64,000 bases of DNA from the NCBI GenBank assembly GCA_011009095.1, contig VTPC01090545.1, forward strand, positions 44,844 to 108,843, written 5' to 3'. The notes beneath the pieces were generated by a model. That model was not told the origin of the DNA, made no database searches, and saw only the letters and a list, made by a program, of their open reading frames with translations. Positions 1 through 10,663 of the stretch are shown here, in pieces. Source of the DNA: Ignelater luminosus. Its lineage: Eukaryota; Arthropoda; Insecta; Coleoptera; Elateridae. The position numbers and the translations under genes were made by a program. The first letter of the stretch is position 1, and the number at the start of each line of letters is the position of its first letter.

Positions 1-2559
1 AAAAAATAACTAAATTACCTATTAATCAAATTAATTGAAAATTTGAGACAATCAAAATTTTTAGAAAAATACAAAATAACTAGTTCTAACAGGTATATCA
101 CCAATGCACGTCATTCCAGTTTAATCTTGGAAAAGGATGGGTTGTTTTGTGTATTATTATAACATATAGTATGTCTATCCTTCTGTCTGAATTGTCTTGT
201 CTGTATCCAAAATTCATTCAAGAAAGTTTAAATCTAGGGTTAAATACCTATGCTTGTACAAGATAAATGGATACTTTTTACAAATTATTAAATTATCAAT
301 AACCATTGACATCAATCGACATTTGCTAATATACCTCTTCCTGCTTATAATCCATTAGTTTTTGGCTAATACTGTATTGTTTTAAAGCTGCCTGAAACTG
401 ATTGTCTTGCTTCTTCAGCATTTGAGAAGTTTTAGTTTGTTATTTAGGTAACAGAACTTTGAAGCTTGAGCGAATTTATTTGACACCGACTTGCTGAAAA
501 ATGTTAATCTCTAGAACTCTTTTGCCTGCAGAAATCTCTGAAATCTAATGCAGTTTTTGCACAGCCTGTGTTATTTGGAAACGGTCTTCAGTTATTTTCG
601 TAAACATGCGAATCTGCTGGAAAAACTCAAAAAATCATCAGAGATTCAAGTACATTTTTTGTATAAAATATGGAGCACGGCCTCCTTCCTTCAAAAGCAC
701 TTTTAAGACTAAGACAGTTCTGCAAAGAGAAACCTTGATAAGTAGTGCACACATATTAAATTTTGCAAACTGTTGCGGAGTTATTAAAGAATTGACTTTC
801 TATTTTTTTAAAAAAACTTTAAGGTGTCATAATTCCGCAGGGAAGTGTTTCCGGAAAACGTTTTATCTAAATTTTCATCTTATTTTTTGCCCCAGAATAT
901 TTGTTCCATGCAATTTAAAAACATCCTGTATAGATTCTTGCTTGGCATGTTTTGGGATGGTGATGCCTGCTAGTTGACACCGCTTACTGCAACAATTGGG
1001 CACTTGTTACATTTCCTGCATATCCTACTTATGAAACCAAATCAAAATTTTGTTGTCGACCTCAAACTGCATATGAGCTCTTTTTCCTAAAGAAACAAAT
1101 GCTACGTCTTAACTCTTATAATGTTAATTTGGATAATTTGTAGTTTTTTAAATTAACATTAAGCAAAGCATCATGGTTAATAATTGCTTTGCTACAATGT
1201 TAGCTAAAATTGTATTCCAAATGCTTATGAAGTACTTCTCTAAGAACTCAGTCTTTGGAGCAAATTTTGCTTTAAATCAAATACAACATACTCTAATAAT
1301 AATTAATAAAGCAAGTTGCGACTTCATTAGCAAACTTACTATAACAATGCATTTTTCTATTTATAGTCCTTTATTGAAACTTAGATTAGCTGCTTGATGA
1401 ATGGGAGGATCAAGTCTGTCAAGAGTATTTTCCGATCTACTTTTTTGAGCAAATAGTGTAATTGATTTTAAATGTATCCATATACTATTCTAAGTTTATA
1501 ATTGTCTTAATGTGGTTTCAAGACACAATATTCTGAATTCCTCAATAGTTGGTTCCCTAACCTCAATAATGAACAAAGATGTAATATGCAGGTATAATAA
1601 ACATCAAGCTATACACATTATAATGATATCTTCTGGCACGCTTTTCTTTCAAAACCAAATCTTATGTTAAGCGAATAGTTGTTTCTGTGAATCAATTTAT
1701 TGATTGCCGAAATATATTGCTGGTTTAACGGAATAACTGCAGTGAAAATATGAATAGGCTCAATAATATACTAAAGAAATTTGATTCCTTTTGTGTTTAA
1801 GATTTTGTTGTGACAAGTAAGACACTTCTTTTTAGTGAAATTTTATTAACCTAAAGAGTATAGAATTAAAATTCTCCGGAAGTTAGTTAAGAAGAGAGCA
1901 AAAGCAGTCACCCAAAAGCATTCAAAACCTCCACCCTAGTAACAAAGGAGCATTATAAGAATTAAAGATTCGAGCTTTTCAGAAAACGCCCCAAAATTTA
2001 AATGTTTCTCAGCTCAAACAATGAGCCGCAATAAAAATAGGGTGGATAAAAATTAAAGAGGCAAAAAGAAAATCCGCCGTTCAATAATAGATGCAAGAAA
2101 TGACGTCGTGATTGAGTCTTTCTCAGCAGCAGGACATGGGGCGGACTCGCGATGGGGTGTCCATGATTACGGCCTCCGTTACATTAATTGCATATTTGGT
2201 TCACACGGAATTGTCAGGAACTCCCAACGCATTTTACGTTCCTTTACATAAAAGTTTTTGGGGTGCGGCACTATTCAACTGCTCTTTATTATTAAGTTCA
2301 TGAAACCATTACATTAAATTTTATTGTATTATCAAGTTTTATTGAATGAAATCGTTAAAAATTTCTTCATTCTTTTTTGATTTTAAATTTAACAAGTAGC
2401 AGCAAATTCGTGTTTCCCAGAAAGATTAACCCTTTCAGGGGAAGAACCCGTTTAGTAGGCGTTTGCGGTTTTACAACGCTATAATTATTTATAAAGGGAT
2501 GCGACAGTGAGGTTTTTCGTTGAAAATAGTAGTGATCAAACACGCAAAACAGCGTCTGT
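1..2559. other. No gene recognised
   Basis: AT-rich sequence with short open frames only. None of the translations shows a recognisable domain, and I saw no splice-flanked exon, tRNA-like box pair or paired inverted ends here. Confidence 0.5.
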
Positions 2560-2597
2560 CTCCGCATCGTTTGAGGGATTCAGAGACATACATCGGT

Positions 2598-2662
2598 GGT
2601 TATCAACCCTAATGGGTGAGCACACGGTCACTTCACCGTGAAACCGTTTGGTGTTGATAACC
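2598..2662. other. 65-nt cloverleaf-like inverted-repeat cluster
   Basis: A perfect 10-bp outer stem (GGTTATCAAC at 2598-2607, GTTGATAACC at 2653-2662) encloses three further stem-loops: CC/GG around TAAT, CACGGT/ACCGTG around a 6-base loop (2623-2640), and ACC/GGT around GTTT (2643-2652). On either strand this gives a four-way junction of tRNA-like size. It is not a recognisable tRNA: the minus strand has only a poor match to a B box and there is no A box. It lies in a GC-richer patch (about 2560-2690) that is also open on the minus strand (frame 2536-2742, preceded by an AG), so coding sequence is an alternative. The pairing is visible; function is unknown. Confidence 0.35.
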
Positions 2663-2742
2663 CAGGCGTGAGGCTTATGAAATCCACCTGAACTGAACAT
2701 TCGGTAAATAGATTTATAAAGGATATATATTGGTAGGTACAT

Positions 2743-3748
2743 GCGTTACAATTTACAGCACGTGTTGAATAATGGGAAAATCTCGTTTTAAGTGAAACAA
2801 GCTTTTCATATGTATGAATACAAACGAGGTTTATAATTTACTAAACATTCCGAATGAACTTTCGAAAATTTAATTACTCGATTCCATGTAATCTCTTTTA
2901 AATCTTTATTGGATTTAAATATTAATGAAAGAATTTCATCCAAAGAAAAAGTAGCACTTTTCTACAAAATTTATTTAACATAAGTGTTAAGTAACTCAAT
3001 TGTAACTTTTCTGAAGCTAAACTCCAGTTCTCAATGTTGGGTATTTTATCTACAATGATAATTGGGCCATTGACATAATTCAAAAGTGGCCTACGTTACT
3101 GTATTGAAAACTAAGCCATTCTTCAAATGTTTTAAGTAATACACCAAGATAGAAATCGTGCAAGGCTCAACTCCACATGACACCTTTAGAAATGTTTTTG
3201 GATGAAAAACCAGAGCTCACTTCAATACTGCACGTGTGAATTAAACGATGGAGGGTAAACAGACCTTAGTTGGAGACATCATCGGTGGCGTGTGCTATCT
3301 CCGGTAATGCATAATTATGTTTCTCGATTATTTTTATTTCCAAGGTATAACATCTTGTCAATTTCATAATTACAATAATGGTCATGTTGGAAATTGACTC
3401 AAAGCGCGAGCGAGGTCCAAGGCACGATTTTTTTGGGCAGGTATTGATGTAAGATTTTTAGGGGACAAAAGACGCATTCTCACTTCTAAGAACATCTATG
3501 GCATTTTTTGATAGCTGATTTCTGTTTTAAGTGAGATTTCTGAGGGTTCTTGAACGTCCTTTGCGCGTCTTTAACTTTTCCAGTCGAGAAAAGACTACAA
3601 GTTAAGTTCTTTTTGTTGCAAGAATAAAACAAATTGACATCTAACAACAATGTAATTGTCAGATTTGCAAAATTTTTCATTGTTGCTGTTATCACTGAAT
3701 AAAACTTAAGGAAAAAGTGAACATTTTGACACCTTTAGAGTATTTCTT
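2743..3748. other. No gene recognised
   Basis: AT-rich sequence without recognisable coding or paired repeats. Confidence 0.45.
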
Positions 3749-3994
3749 TTATTTTTCCAACTCATTTAATTGCTGTCGTATTTTTTCTTGATAGTTTTTG
3801 ATCTTCTCTTCATCGAAATGGAAATCCAAGAAAAGATCGCCTAACTCAAGATGCTTCAAAAAAAATTTTAGTTCATGGTAAATGTCAGTTAAAGTTTTCC
3901 TTCTCATAGTTGAAAATGGCTGTTTTATTAAAAGTGATCTAAATTGATTAAGGGCTCGTTCAGAGACTGCCCAAACAAATTTAGACCCGCTTCT
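3749..3994 (-). CDS. Unrecognised open frame, 81 codons, likely C-terminal exon or transposon fragment
   Basis: Reading the minus strand from 3994 to a TAA at 3749-3751 gives 81 codons without a stop. There is no ATG near the beginning; the only internal one is codon 30. The protein is charged and mixed in composition: an aromatic stretch KFVWAVSER near residues 5-13, basic MRRKT at 30-34, a hydrophobic/acidic middle FLDFHFDEEK (55-64), and a Lys/Gln/Glu-rich, probably helical tail ending NELEK. That is unlike the low-complexity translations around it. An in-frame stop lies immediately upstream, so it would need a splice acceptor or be truncated. It sits 200 bp from a broken transposon gene on the other strand and may be transposon-derived. 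I do not recognise the family. Confidence 0.35.
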   Translation of the reverse strand, partial: RSGSKFVWAVSERALNQFRSLLIKQPFSTMRRKTLTDIYHELKFFLKHLELGDLFLDFHFDEEKIKNYQEKIRQQLNELEK

Positions 3995-4190
3995 TTAGTA
4001 TTAATTAACAGAATACCAAAATAAACAAGGGAGAATATTCAAAAATTCGTTATCATTTTCTTACGTATACCAGTGAAAGTAACGTGACGTTTTGAGAAAG
4101 TACAAATGTTTAATTCGTTAACAAACCTCAATATCTTATTTAGAAAACGCTGCTCCAAAATGAGCAATCTACTGATCTGTTGCAAATTAC

Positions 4191-4234
4191 CATATGTGAC
4201 CCTAGATGATAAAACACACCTAGTGTGTCGAAAT
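4191..4234 (+). repeat. Left terminal inverted repeat of the 4191-4876 element
   Basis: Begins catatgtgaccctagatg and pairs with 4833-4876 in inverted orientation with about five mismatches. Confidence 0.6.
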
Positions 4235-4246
4235 ATATTTTCGAGA

Positions 4247-4660
4247 AAAATGAATTTAAAGTTATCAACTTCAATTCTGGTCTTGTCATTCGATTTTGCT
4301 CAGAAAATTTCGTATCCTAATAGCCCATAACGGGATCTGCTCTCTTCAATGCTGATGGCAAATGCAGTATTTTTGGAATTAATGATGAGAAAACAAGAAT
4401 ACAAACAAACTTCCTAATCGACATGACATCGGCAAGGGTCCAAACACGGTCCGAATGCAACTATAAGCATGTTACATCATTATCTAGAAACACATCCATC
4501 AGTCGACACGCTAATTCGATTTGCTGATAACTGTATGTCCCAAAATAAAAATAATGCGGAGTTGCACTACCTCGTATGGCGTACGACAACGAAAAAAAAA
4601 ATTGAAAGTATGTTCAACTTTCTTCTCACGGATCATACAAAATTTAATAATGAAATATAA
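4247..4660 (+). pseudogene. Frameshifted DUF7869-like protein fragment (multicopy invertebrate family)
   Basis: Three blocks in order resemble a large uncharacterised invertebrate/protist protein family that I believe is DUF7869: first LSFDFAQKI around 4280; then, in another frame, a block with FGINDEKT near 4370-4400; then, back in the first frame, GPNATISMLHHYLETH (from about 4450), a FADNCMSQNKNN motif (about 4518-4553), YLVW and DHTKFN before the stop at 4658-4660. The D-N-C-x-x-QNKNN and (G/D)HTKF signatures with an intervening Tyr-x-x-Trp are typical of the family as I know it. The reading frame changes twice and has stops between blocks, so this is a dead copy. The family's biochemical role is not established to my knowledge; a nuclease-like fold would be speculation. 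The family name is from memory and should be confirmed. Confidence 0.55.
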
Positions 4661-4832
4661 GCACATTAGACCTTTGTGTATCGATTATGATAAACAAGAC
4701 CTAGCACCTAAACCAGAAGCTGAACTGAACAAAAATAAACGTCAGAAAAAATGTACGAAATAAAAAAATGAGTTATTGTACTTGAATTTGTATAACTTGA
4801 GGTATCCAAATCCATCAATAACTCAAAAACGA

Positions 4833-4876
4833 CATTTTGACACACTAGGTGTGTTTTATCATCCAGGATCACTTAT
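4833..4876 (-). repeat. Right terminal inverted repeat of the 4191-4876 element
   Basis: On the minus strand it begins cataagtgatcctggatg, matching the left repeat through the shared palindromic core. Confidence 0.6.
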
Positions 4877-5099
4877 GGCGGGCTCTTCAGTCATTTAGCA
4901 ATCGTGGGATAGATATTCTGACCGCTACAAGAAAAAAGCTGAGCAAGATTATGGGTTGAGAATAGAGTCAAATTAGAACCGGGCTTTAATACAAGAGACC
5001 TCCAAATTGCTTTCAAAAATGCATTAGGAGTAGGAACATCGGACAAAACAGTGATGGACTACTTGTGAAACGCAAGTCATGATGAATGAAAATGTCACT

Positions 5100-5290
5100 G
5101 AGAAGGTCAAAATATGGCAAGAAGTATCCAAAGGAGTGCTTATTGGCTTGTACTGGTGTTAAACATCTTATCTGAACTGGTGCTAGATCTAAGGTTAAAA
5201 CCTGATATTTGCAGATGACATCAAACTGTAAAGGTTAATAAAGAGACAACCACAGATACTGTTGCAAACAATAAAATCAGAACGTATAGC
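5100..5290 (+). pseudogene. Decayed non-LTR reverse-transcriptase fragment
   Basis: One frame reads NLIFADDIKL at about 5199-5228, matching the (F/Y)ADD catalytic motif of reverse transcriptases with typical hydrophobic flanks. Upstream, stop-ridden sequence around 5130-5190 could correspond to the preceding palm segment. Many stops and shifts are present. The family cannot be assigned, and the call rests mainly on the FADD block. Confidence 0.35.
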
Positions 5291-5497
5291 AAGAATTAAG
5301 AACGTCGTTCGTCCGCTATAGAAAGACTACATTTATATGCCAAGAAAAGAATGCGGCCGTATACTTCTAAACATCAAAAGAATGTCCTACTTTTTAGTAT
5401 TAGATGATACCAAGATCGAAGAGGCTGTTATGGCCAACGTATGGATTTAAGCGAAACTAAAGAATTGAGAATTACCATCGATGAAGTAAAGAGATAT

Positions 5498-6081
5498 CCC
5501 AAAAATAATGTTTCCACATTTTTTCAGTTGCATAGCTTTGTTTATTTTACTTCAAAAGTACATTTTTTGGAAAGCTTATTTCTACATAATCGCCATTTTT
5601 TGTACACATTTTTGTAGACGAGCGATCCACTTTTGTAGACCTGCTGCACAGAAGTCTGCCGCCAACCCCTTGAGGAACCTGGTAACTGGAAGATTCAGAG
5701 ACCTCAGAAACCTCAAGAGCCAGTTCCCGGATCGTGATTCTCCGATCTGCGAGTAGAATTCCCTGCACCATTTGTAGACGTGTTGAACGCTGATTTAATT
5801 TTTACCATAAATTTCACTCAATTGGCAATGAAGTTCTATAGGTTCTAACTTTTTCGCGTGCAAAAATCGAATCACTGCACGGATTTCACACTTGGCGGTG
5901 ACAAAAATTGCGGGCTCCACCACGAATGGCTGTCAGGCCGGTAATGAGAGTCCCAGCGAAGCGTTCAAGGTCGGGATCTGGAGTGGGGGAGCTACTCACA
6001 CGCCGGTGTTACCGGATTTCGCCTAGCACCTCCCCTTCCAGAGTTACAGCGTTGGGAACCTTATTTTTGAAACAACCCTCG
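5498..6081 (-). mobile_element. Mariner-type deletion derivative
   Basis: On the minus strand the element starts at 6081 with cgagggttgtttcaaaaata, directly beside a TA, and ends near 5498 with a weaker inverted match (aaaaataatgtttcc) that lacks the outermost ten or so bases. Inside is the N-terminal part of a mariner-like transposase fused to a short piece resembling the family's C-terminus. The first nine terminal bases (CGAGGGTTG) equal those of the intact mariner at 46820-48114, but the transposases differ, so it belongs to another mariner lineage. A GC-rich, non-coding-looking segment (about 5910-6060) lies between the terminus and the coding remnant. Confidence 0.6.
5547..5905 (-). pseudogene. 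Internally deleted mariner-like transposase remnant
   Basis: Minus-strand translation from about 5902 reads TAKCEIRAVIRFLHAKKLEP followed by a block ending QLSEIYGK, the first helix-turn-helix typical of mariner/SETMAR-like transposases. After a frame change it continues in the frame 5771-5547 with VQGILLADRRITIRELALEV, the second HTH (normally Glu-Asp-Arg-Arg-x-Thr-x-Arg-Glu-Leu). It then jumps to sequence with STKMCTKNGDYVE, like the C-terminal end of these proteins. The catalytic DDE/D region is missing. Mariners are normally about 350 residues; this is a deletion product and cannot encode an active enzyme, though intact ends could in principle be mobilised in trans. Confidence 0.6.
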
Positions 6082-6084
6082 TAG

Positions 6085-9000
6085 ATATTGCAAATAGTAA
6101 AAATTGTCTACCTTGATTGGAATAATCAGATGGCTAAAATTATTCATAGTATATCAATCAAAAAACATAAGTTAATTAGTAATTCAAACTTCAAAAGATC
6201 TTCAAGTTTTTGTGCTAAAATAGACCTGACAATCGAAAGAAGACTATTCTTTCTGTTTCTACTGATTACATTAAAGGTGGGCTAGAACGTCAAAACTAGA
6301 ATGTTTGGTTAGATTTTTGCTCTAAGGCTAGGCTTTGCTGATAAATTTGTCTTTAAGTTTGCCCTCCCTTAGTCTGAGGGCAGTTTAAGTCTAAACAAGA
6401 AATAGGTGCAATTTTCTTTTTTTTTCTATTATCTCATATCCACACACGAAAGGGAGCAAGTATTACGGTTGTATCTAACATCTTAAGTTCCATAGACTTG
6501 AAATCTAATTCTTCAGGCTTAAGATTCAAACACAGGAATTTACTACCCCGTTAGCCAGTTTACCAGATCAGAGACATGACGTATTGGGTTATGCAGGTCA
6601 CCATGGCGCAATATTTGTTAATTGACCTAATTAAACATTTCTGGCTATGTTATTTGATTTAATGGTTCTCTGATTTCCTGCGAATATATGATTTGAGCAG
6701 CAAATTTCTGATGAAGCGTGGTTAATCTGAATACCGGTCGTTGACCAAAGCAAAACTATTTTGTTTCGAACAAAGTTGTGTTATTTTTTTTTTAAATATC
6801 TGGTATTGCATGAACCTGGTAAAAAAAGAATTTCTACTTTGAAGAATTCAACTTCCACCAAAGGCATTGATTCTAAACTCAATATAATATAACCATAGCG
6901 GCAGAAAAAAATTGATTAAACACGACTTCATAATTCAGGTAGAAATTAAAAGTCTTTCAGATTTGTATATTTTGACTGTGTGATATTTTTGTAGTTGTAA
7001 AATGCCGCTTTGAACATTGTTAAAGACGTCAACCCCATATGGAATTTAAAAATCGATGCCCCCTTTTGTGGGATGAATCAAAACTTCTAGTGAGAGTATT
7101 ACATTTAAATAATTCCAATTTTCACTTAAAAAATTATTGTGCCCAATATTATACATCATGAAGAAACTAATTTTCTATGGATATAATCACAATGCAAAAA
7201 TTGATTTAATCGATGTCTGTTCGCGTCATTGATGAAACAGGAAATTAACAGACGGACATGCGTAAAGTCAATTTACTAAACTAAATAAACGTGGCGGATT
7301 TCATTATGATTTTACATTAATATAAACTTGAACAAAAGTAATAAACTACTGCAAAAACATGATTGTTCAGTTTAGTGTGAAACTATATTGACTGTATGTA
7401 TATAAGGAAATGCCTTTTTCTTGTGCCTAATAAGAAAATTGTATATAAAATACGTTGCAATTAATTACACTTAAATAAACCAAGTTTAAATGTGAATAAC
7501 CGTAAACAAAGGTGGAAAGTACAACAACAAAGCAGTGTATCCCCCTATGCAGTAAAATAAAAATAGCGATTGATCAGTCGAATGACTCTTATTGAAATCA
7601 TTTCGCGGAATAATTTAACGATGTGTTCTACTGAAGCATGCGCAAGTTTCTATAAAGTGGACAACTGCGGTGATATTTACTGTTGGCATTATTACAATAT
7701 ATTGTTGAGTAACACGTGTTTAAATGCACTTCAGAGTTAGCAAGGTGTAGCTATTTACATGTATTTTGTCAAAATATTTATGGATCATTAATTTTCAAGT
7801 GTGTTAGTCTGATATTTTTCTCCTTATTGATCGCACAAATCACAAATTATTCTTTTTTGACAAAAAGCATCAAACTTTTGCTATTTCCATGACCAAAGAT
7901 CTAAAGAAATTAATAGAAAAGTAGATTTGTGCATTTTAAACGACAGCCCTCCTAAAGGGATAGATGTCAAAGTTGTTTATTTCACCAGCGCATTTTCAGA
8001 TGAAAAGTTGCACAATTTAGCACGACATCTTTAGATGCTACAGATGTAGAAACTTTCTAGGTTTAACCAATGTTGATGTATGAGTTTTTTATGTTATTAG
8101 ATGTGTCCTTCATATTACAAGATCGTTCATTGCTTTTGCTCATGTTTTTTCAAGTTACAGTAGGCTTGTAATGATTTGAATATTATGTCTTTTACTGAAA
8201 TTCAGAATTTGTTCTAATATCTTTCTAAACGGATTATCAGTCGAGATTATCACAGTCAGTGTGAAACTGTTGTTTCAGTATTTGCTATGCTCTTGTGAAA
8301 GCTGTTCTTTAAAAACTGTTTCAATTATGAAGTTCTCGACTCATCAAGTGTTCTTCTGTTCTATTCTTTGCAAATGAGTCGGCTCTTGCGTTTTTCGTAT
8401 TTATTCAAGCCTGTTGTGAGCACCCAGCTCGTTCGAGCTTTAGATATAGGGATTATCGAAGTGGAAAAAACTGTTTTCATTTTGTAAAACACTTTTAATT
8501 TGCTACTGTTTTAGACTATGTTTCTACTACTTTATGTATCTACTAGGTCTTTATAAGTACTTGAAGTTTGCTTAGTTCAATGACTACTGGTTTATCACAG
8601 ACCACTTGTTCTCAGATCATTACAGAGTCTAAGTAACCACAGGTATGATTACTCTGTTGTACAGCCAATACATCACAGTTTATTTTAATTCCTAAATTTT
8701 ATCATATCAGCCTAAAACGTCATGGTTGCTTTTATTCATTACCTTCTGGATATAAGATCTAAAGGTTAGTTTTATTTTTAAGGTCTTTGCTCTTCTATTT
8801 GGTTGTCTCAGAGTGGAATCAAAATCTAGAAAACTTATGATGTTCAAGAATTGTATCTTGAGTGAAAGCTCTAAAAGGATCTTTTTTAGCCACATCAATA
8901 CGTTCTAAAGTTTTTTCAATCTTTTTACAAATATTTCACTATGTGGATCTCTTAGTCAGCTTCAGGATATTATTTTACCTGGTTAGTGTAGTTATATAGT

Positions 9001-9712
9001 CCCTGGTCCTCTTGATCCGAATGAAAAGTTCTCTAATTTGATCTCTTAATGAGAAGAGTTCGTATTTCAACAAGGAAACCTACGAACACTTTTATTGTTT
9101 TATTTTGTTTTGATGGCAATTATAAAAGCTAAGCGACTCCGTCGATTTTGCGGTACACGGTTGAGGTGAATTCTGAGTAAAAATTATTTACATGTATATT
9201 TAAATCTATGTTTAAAAGGTAGGTGTATATATAAAATTCTGACTGTAGTGATATCAATAATTGTACTTTAGCTAATGGTGACAAAATGGAGTTCATTATT
9301 ACAATCCACAAACTTAAAAGTTGTTTGTTTTAAGGCAAAATACTGCTCTACTTTCTTGAATAGTAGAATGGGCAATTGGTCCATTTTCATAGTCTGCGTC
9401 GCTGCGAACTAATGTTTTGTCCTACCTTCCAAGACTGCGCTGAAGTGTATTCTGAACGTTTTTCCAAGGTTCTTAGTTTATTGGAATGGAAACTTGATAC
9501 CTCTTTTGGGTTTGATATCTAATATACTCCATAAGTGAAACTTTTTGGGTTCATGACCCTCGTTGGTCTGGGAAGTTCCTTTCTGTCATTAAAAAAGTGT
9601 TCTAGTCCTTCTCTTTCTAGCCTAATTCAGGAAAGCTTTGTTATCGATCTTGCTGAGCAAGTAAGTCATAATGTGATTGAGACATTGCGACTTGGCAGTT
9701 TGAATATCTGCT
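6085..9712. other. No gene recognised
   Basis: AT-rich sequence. Longest open frames are about 60-90 codons with no domain signature. No paired inverted ends seen. Confidence 0.45.
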
Positions 9713-9720
9713 ATTGCAGA
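9713..9720. repeat. 8-bp target-site duplication, left copy
   Basis: ATTGCAGA immediately left of the hAT element; an identical copy lies at 10656-10663. Confidence 0.8.
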
Positions 9721-10655
9721 CAGTGGCGGCTCGTGAGTTTTGAAACAGGTGAAGCGTTTTGCATTGAGATCTTAGAAACGAACAAAAATTTAACAAGATA
9801 AAATGTGCTTCTCTTATCCCAAAATCTGTAAAATACCTACAACAATGAAAAATTTAACCTTTTGTAGACGAGATCTATTCTTCGATCTTTCAAGGCAGCA
9901 AACTTGATGACATCATAAAATTGTTGAATCATTTTTCAATGTATATTCTTCCTAAATGTGAAAGGCTTTCCGGCGCCATTGAATTGCGCAAGTATGATTT
10001 GATTCTTTTCAAGAGCGAGAAACTTCTTTCTACTGACGAACTTGTTGATGGTATGGTAAGAATCAGACAAAATATATCTTTAAATATCTGTTTATTGTAG
10101 TGCAACAAAAGCATTACTTCCTGGAGGTTCTTGCTTCTATATTGCTGATCAGAATATATAAGGTCTAATTCGTTTTTCAGTCTTTGTATGTCCGCAATAC
10201 TAAATAAACTGGAATATGTTTGTTTCAAATTATGAAGTTTTCCGTTGGAAATAATTTAGAATATTCATCAAACTTAGAAACGTTTTGAATCGCTGTTCGT
10301 TTTCTTTAAAACCGCTTCTGGCTCGGCCAATATCGCCGGTGTTTGTACTGCATACGACCGCGTAGGAAGTCAGTTGTCATGGCAACGCGTCTTTCTTGTT
10401 GAAACGTTCGCCTAGAATTTTCATATTGCTTCAACTGCTTCAACTCAATGTTAAGCTTAGTGCAAGTGTCCTTACGCTTTGCGTTCATGTTGGTCCATAA
10501 TAAGGGCAGTGCTCCCGTGACTAATTTTATTCAAGATTTTACTATTTTACACTAAGAAACGAAATTATTTAAGTAATTAAATATTAGAAATTATTGAAAG
10601 AAAAAAAATAGGTGAATCGGCGCTTGAACTTGCTTCACCCCAATAGCCGGCACTG
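9721..10655 (-). mobile_element. hAT-family deletion derivative (935 bp)
   Basis: The element begins cagtggcggctcgtgag and ends with the inverted match (minus strand: cagtgccggctattggg); 10 of the first 11 bases agree. It is flanked by a perfect 8-bp duplication, ATTGCAGA, the length generated by hAT transposases. A CAGTGGCGGCT-type terminus is, as I recall, common in the ZMYM-type hAT group. The only coding remnant is the C-terminal dimerisation domain on the minus strand. A full element would be around 3-4 kb, so most of the transposase has been lost. The perfect duplication suggests fairly recent insertion, presumably mobilised in trans. Confidence 0.82.
9929..10228 (-). pseudogene. hAT transposase C-terminal fragment (hATC dimerisation domain)
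   Basis: A 99-codon frame. Residues about 57-99 carry LTIPSTSSSVERSFSLLKRI followed by YLRNSM and a tail ending YIEK, the hallmark of the hAT C-terminal dimerisation domain (small residues, then ERSFS, Leu-Lys-Arg-Ile-Lys, Tyr-Leu-Arg). Residues 10-50 are the usual poorly conserved linker (LKNELDLIYSD). The BED zinc finger and the catalytic DDE residues are absent, so it cannot be a functional transposase. The ATG is simply the first in the frame and not a reliable start. Confidence 0.8.
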
Positions 10656-10663
10656 ATTGCAGA
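10656..10663. repeat. 8-bp target-site duplication, right copy
   Basis: ATTGCAGA immediately right of the hAT element, identical to 9713-9720. Confidence 0.8.

Larger units (their letters stand above)
4191..4876. mobile_element. TIR-flanked element carrying a broken DUF7869-like gene
   Basis: The ends are inverted repeats of about 44 bp (4191-4234 and 4833-4876), about 39 of 44 identical by eye, sharing the core gatgataaaacacacctagt. Between them is a plus-strand gene remnant with motifs of a multicopy invertebrate protein family. The repeat itself contains a near-palindrome (CACACCTAGTGTG). No clear target-site duplication is visible, so the true ends could lie a few bases further out. At 686 bp it can only be an internally deleted or non-autonomous copy. 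The inverted ends are seen directly; calling it a transposon is inference. Confidence 0.55.

Noticed and set aside
2598..2662. tRNA gene
   Set aside because: The fold is cloverleaf-like, but the minus-strand B-box match has two mismatches, there is no A box and no tRNA anticodon or T-loop layout.
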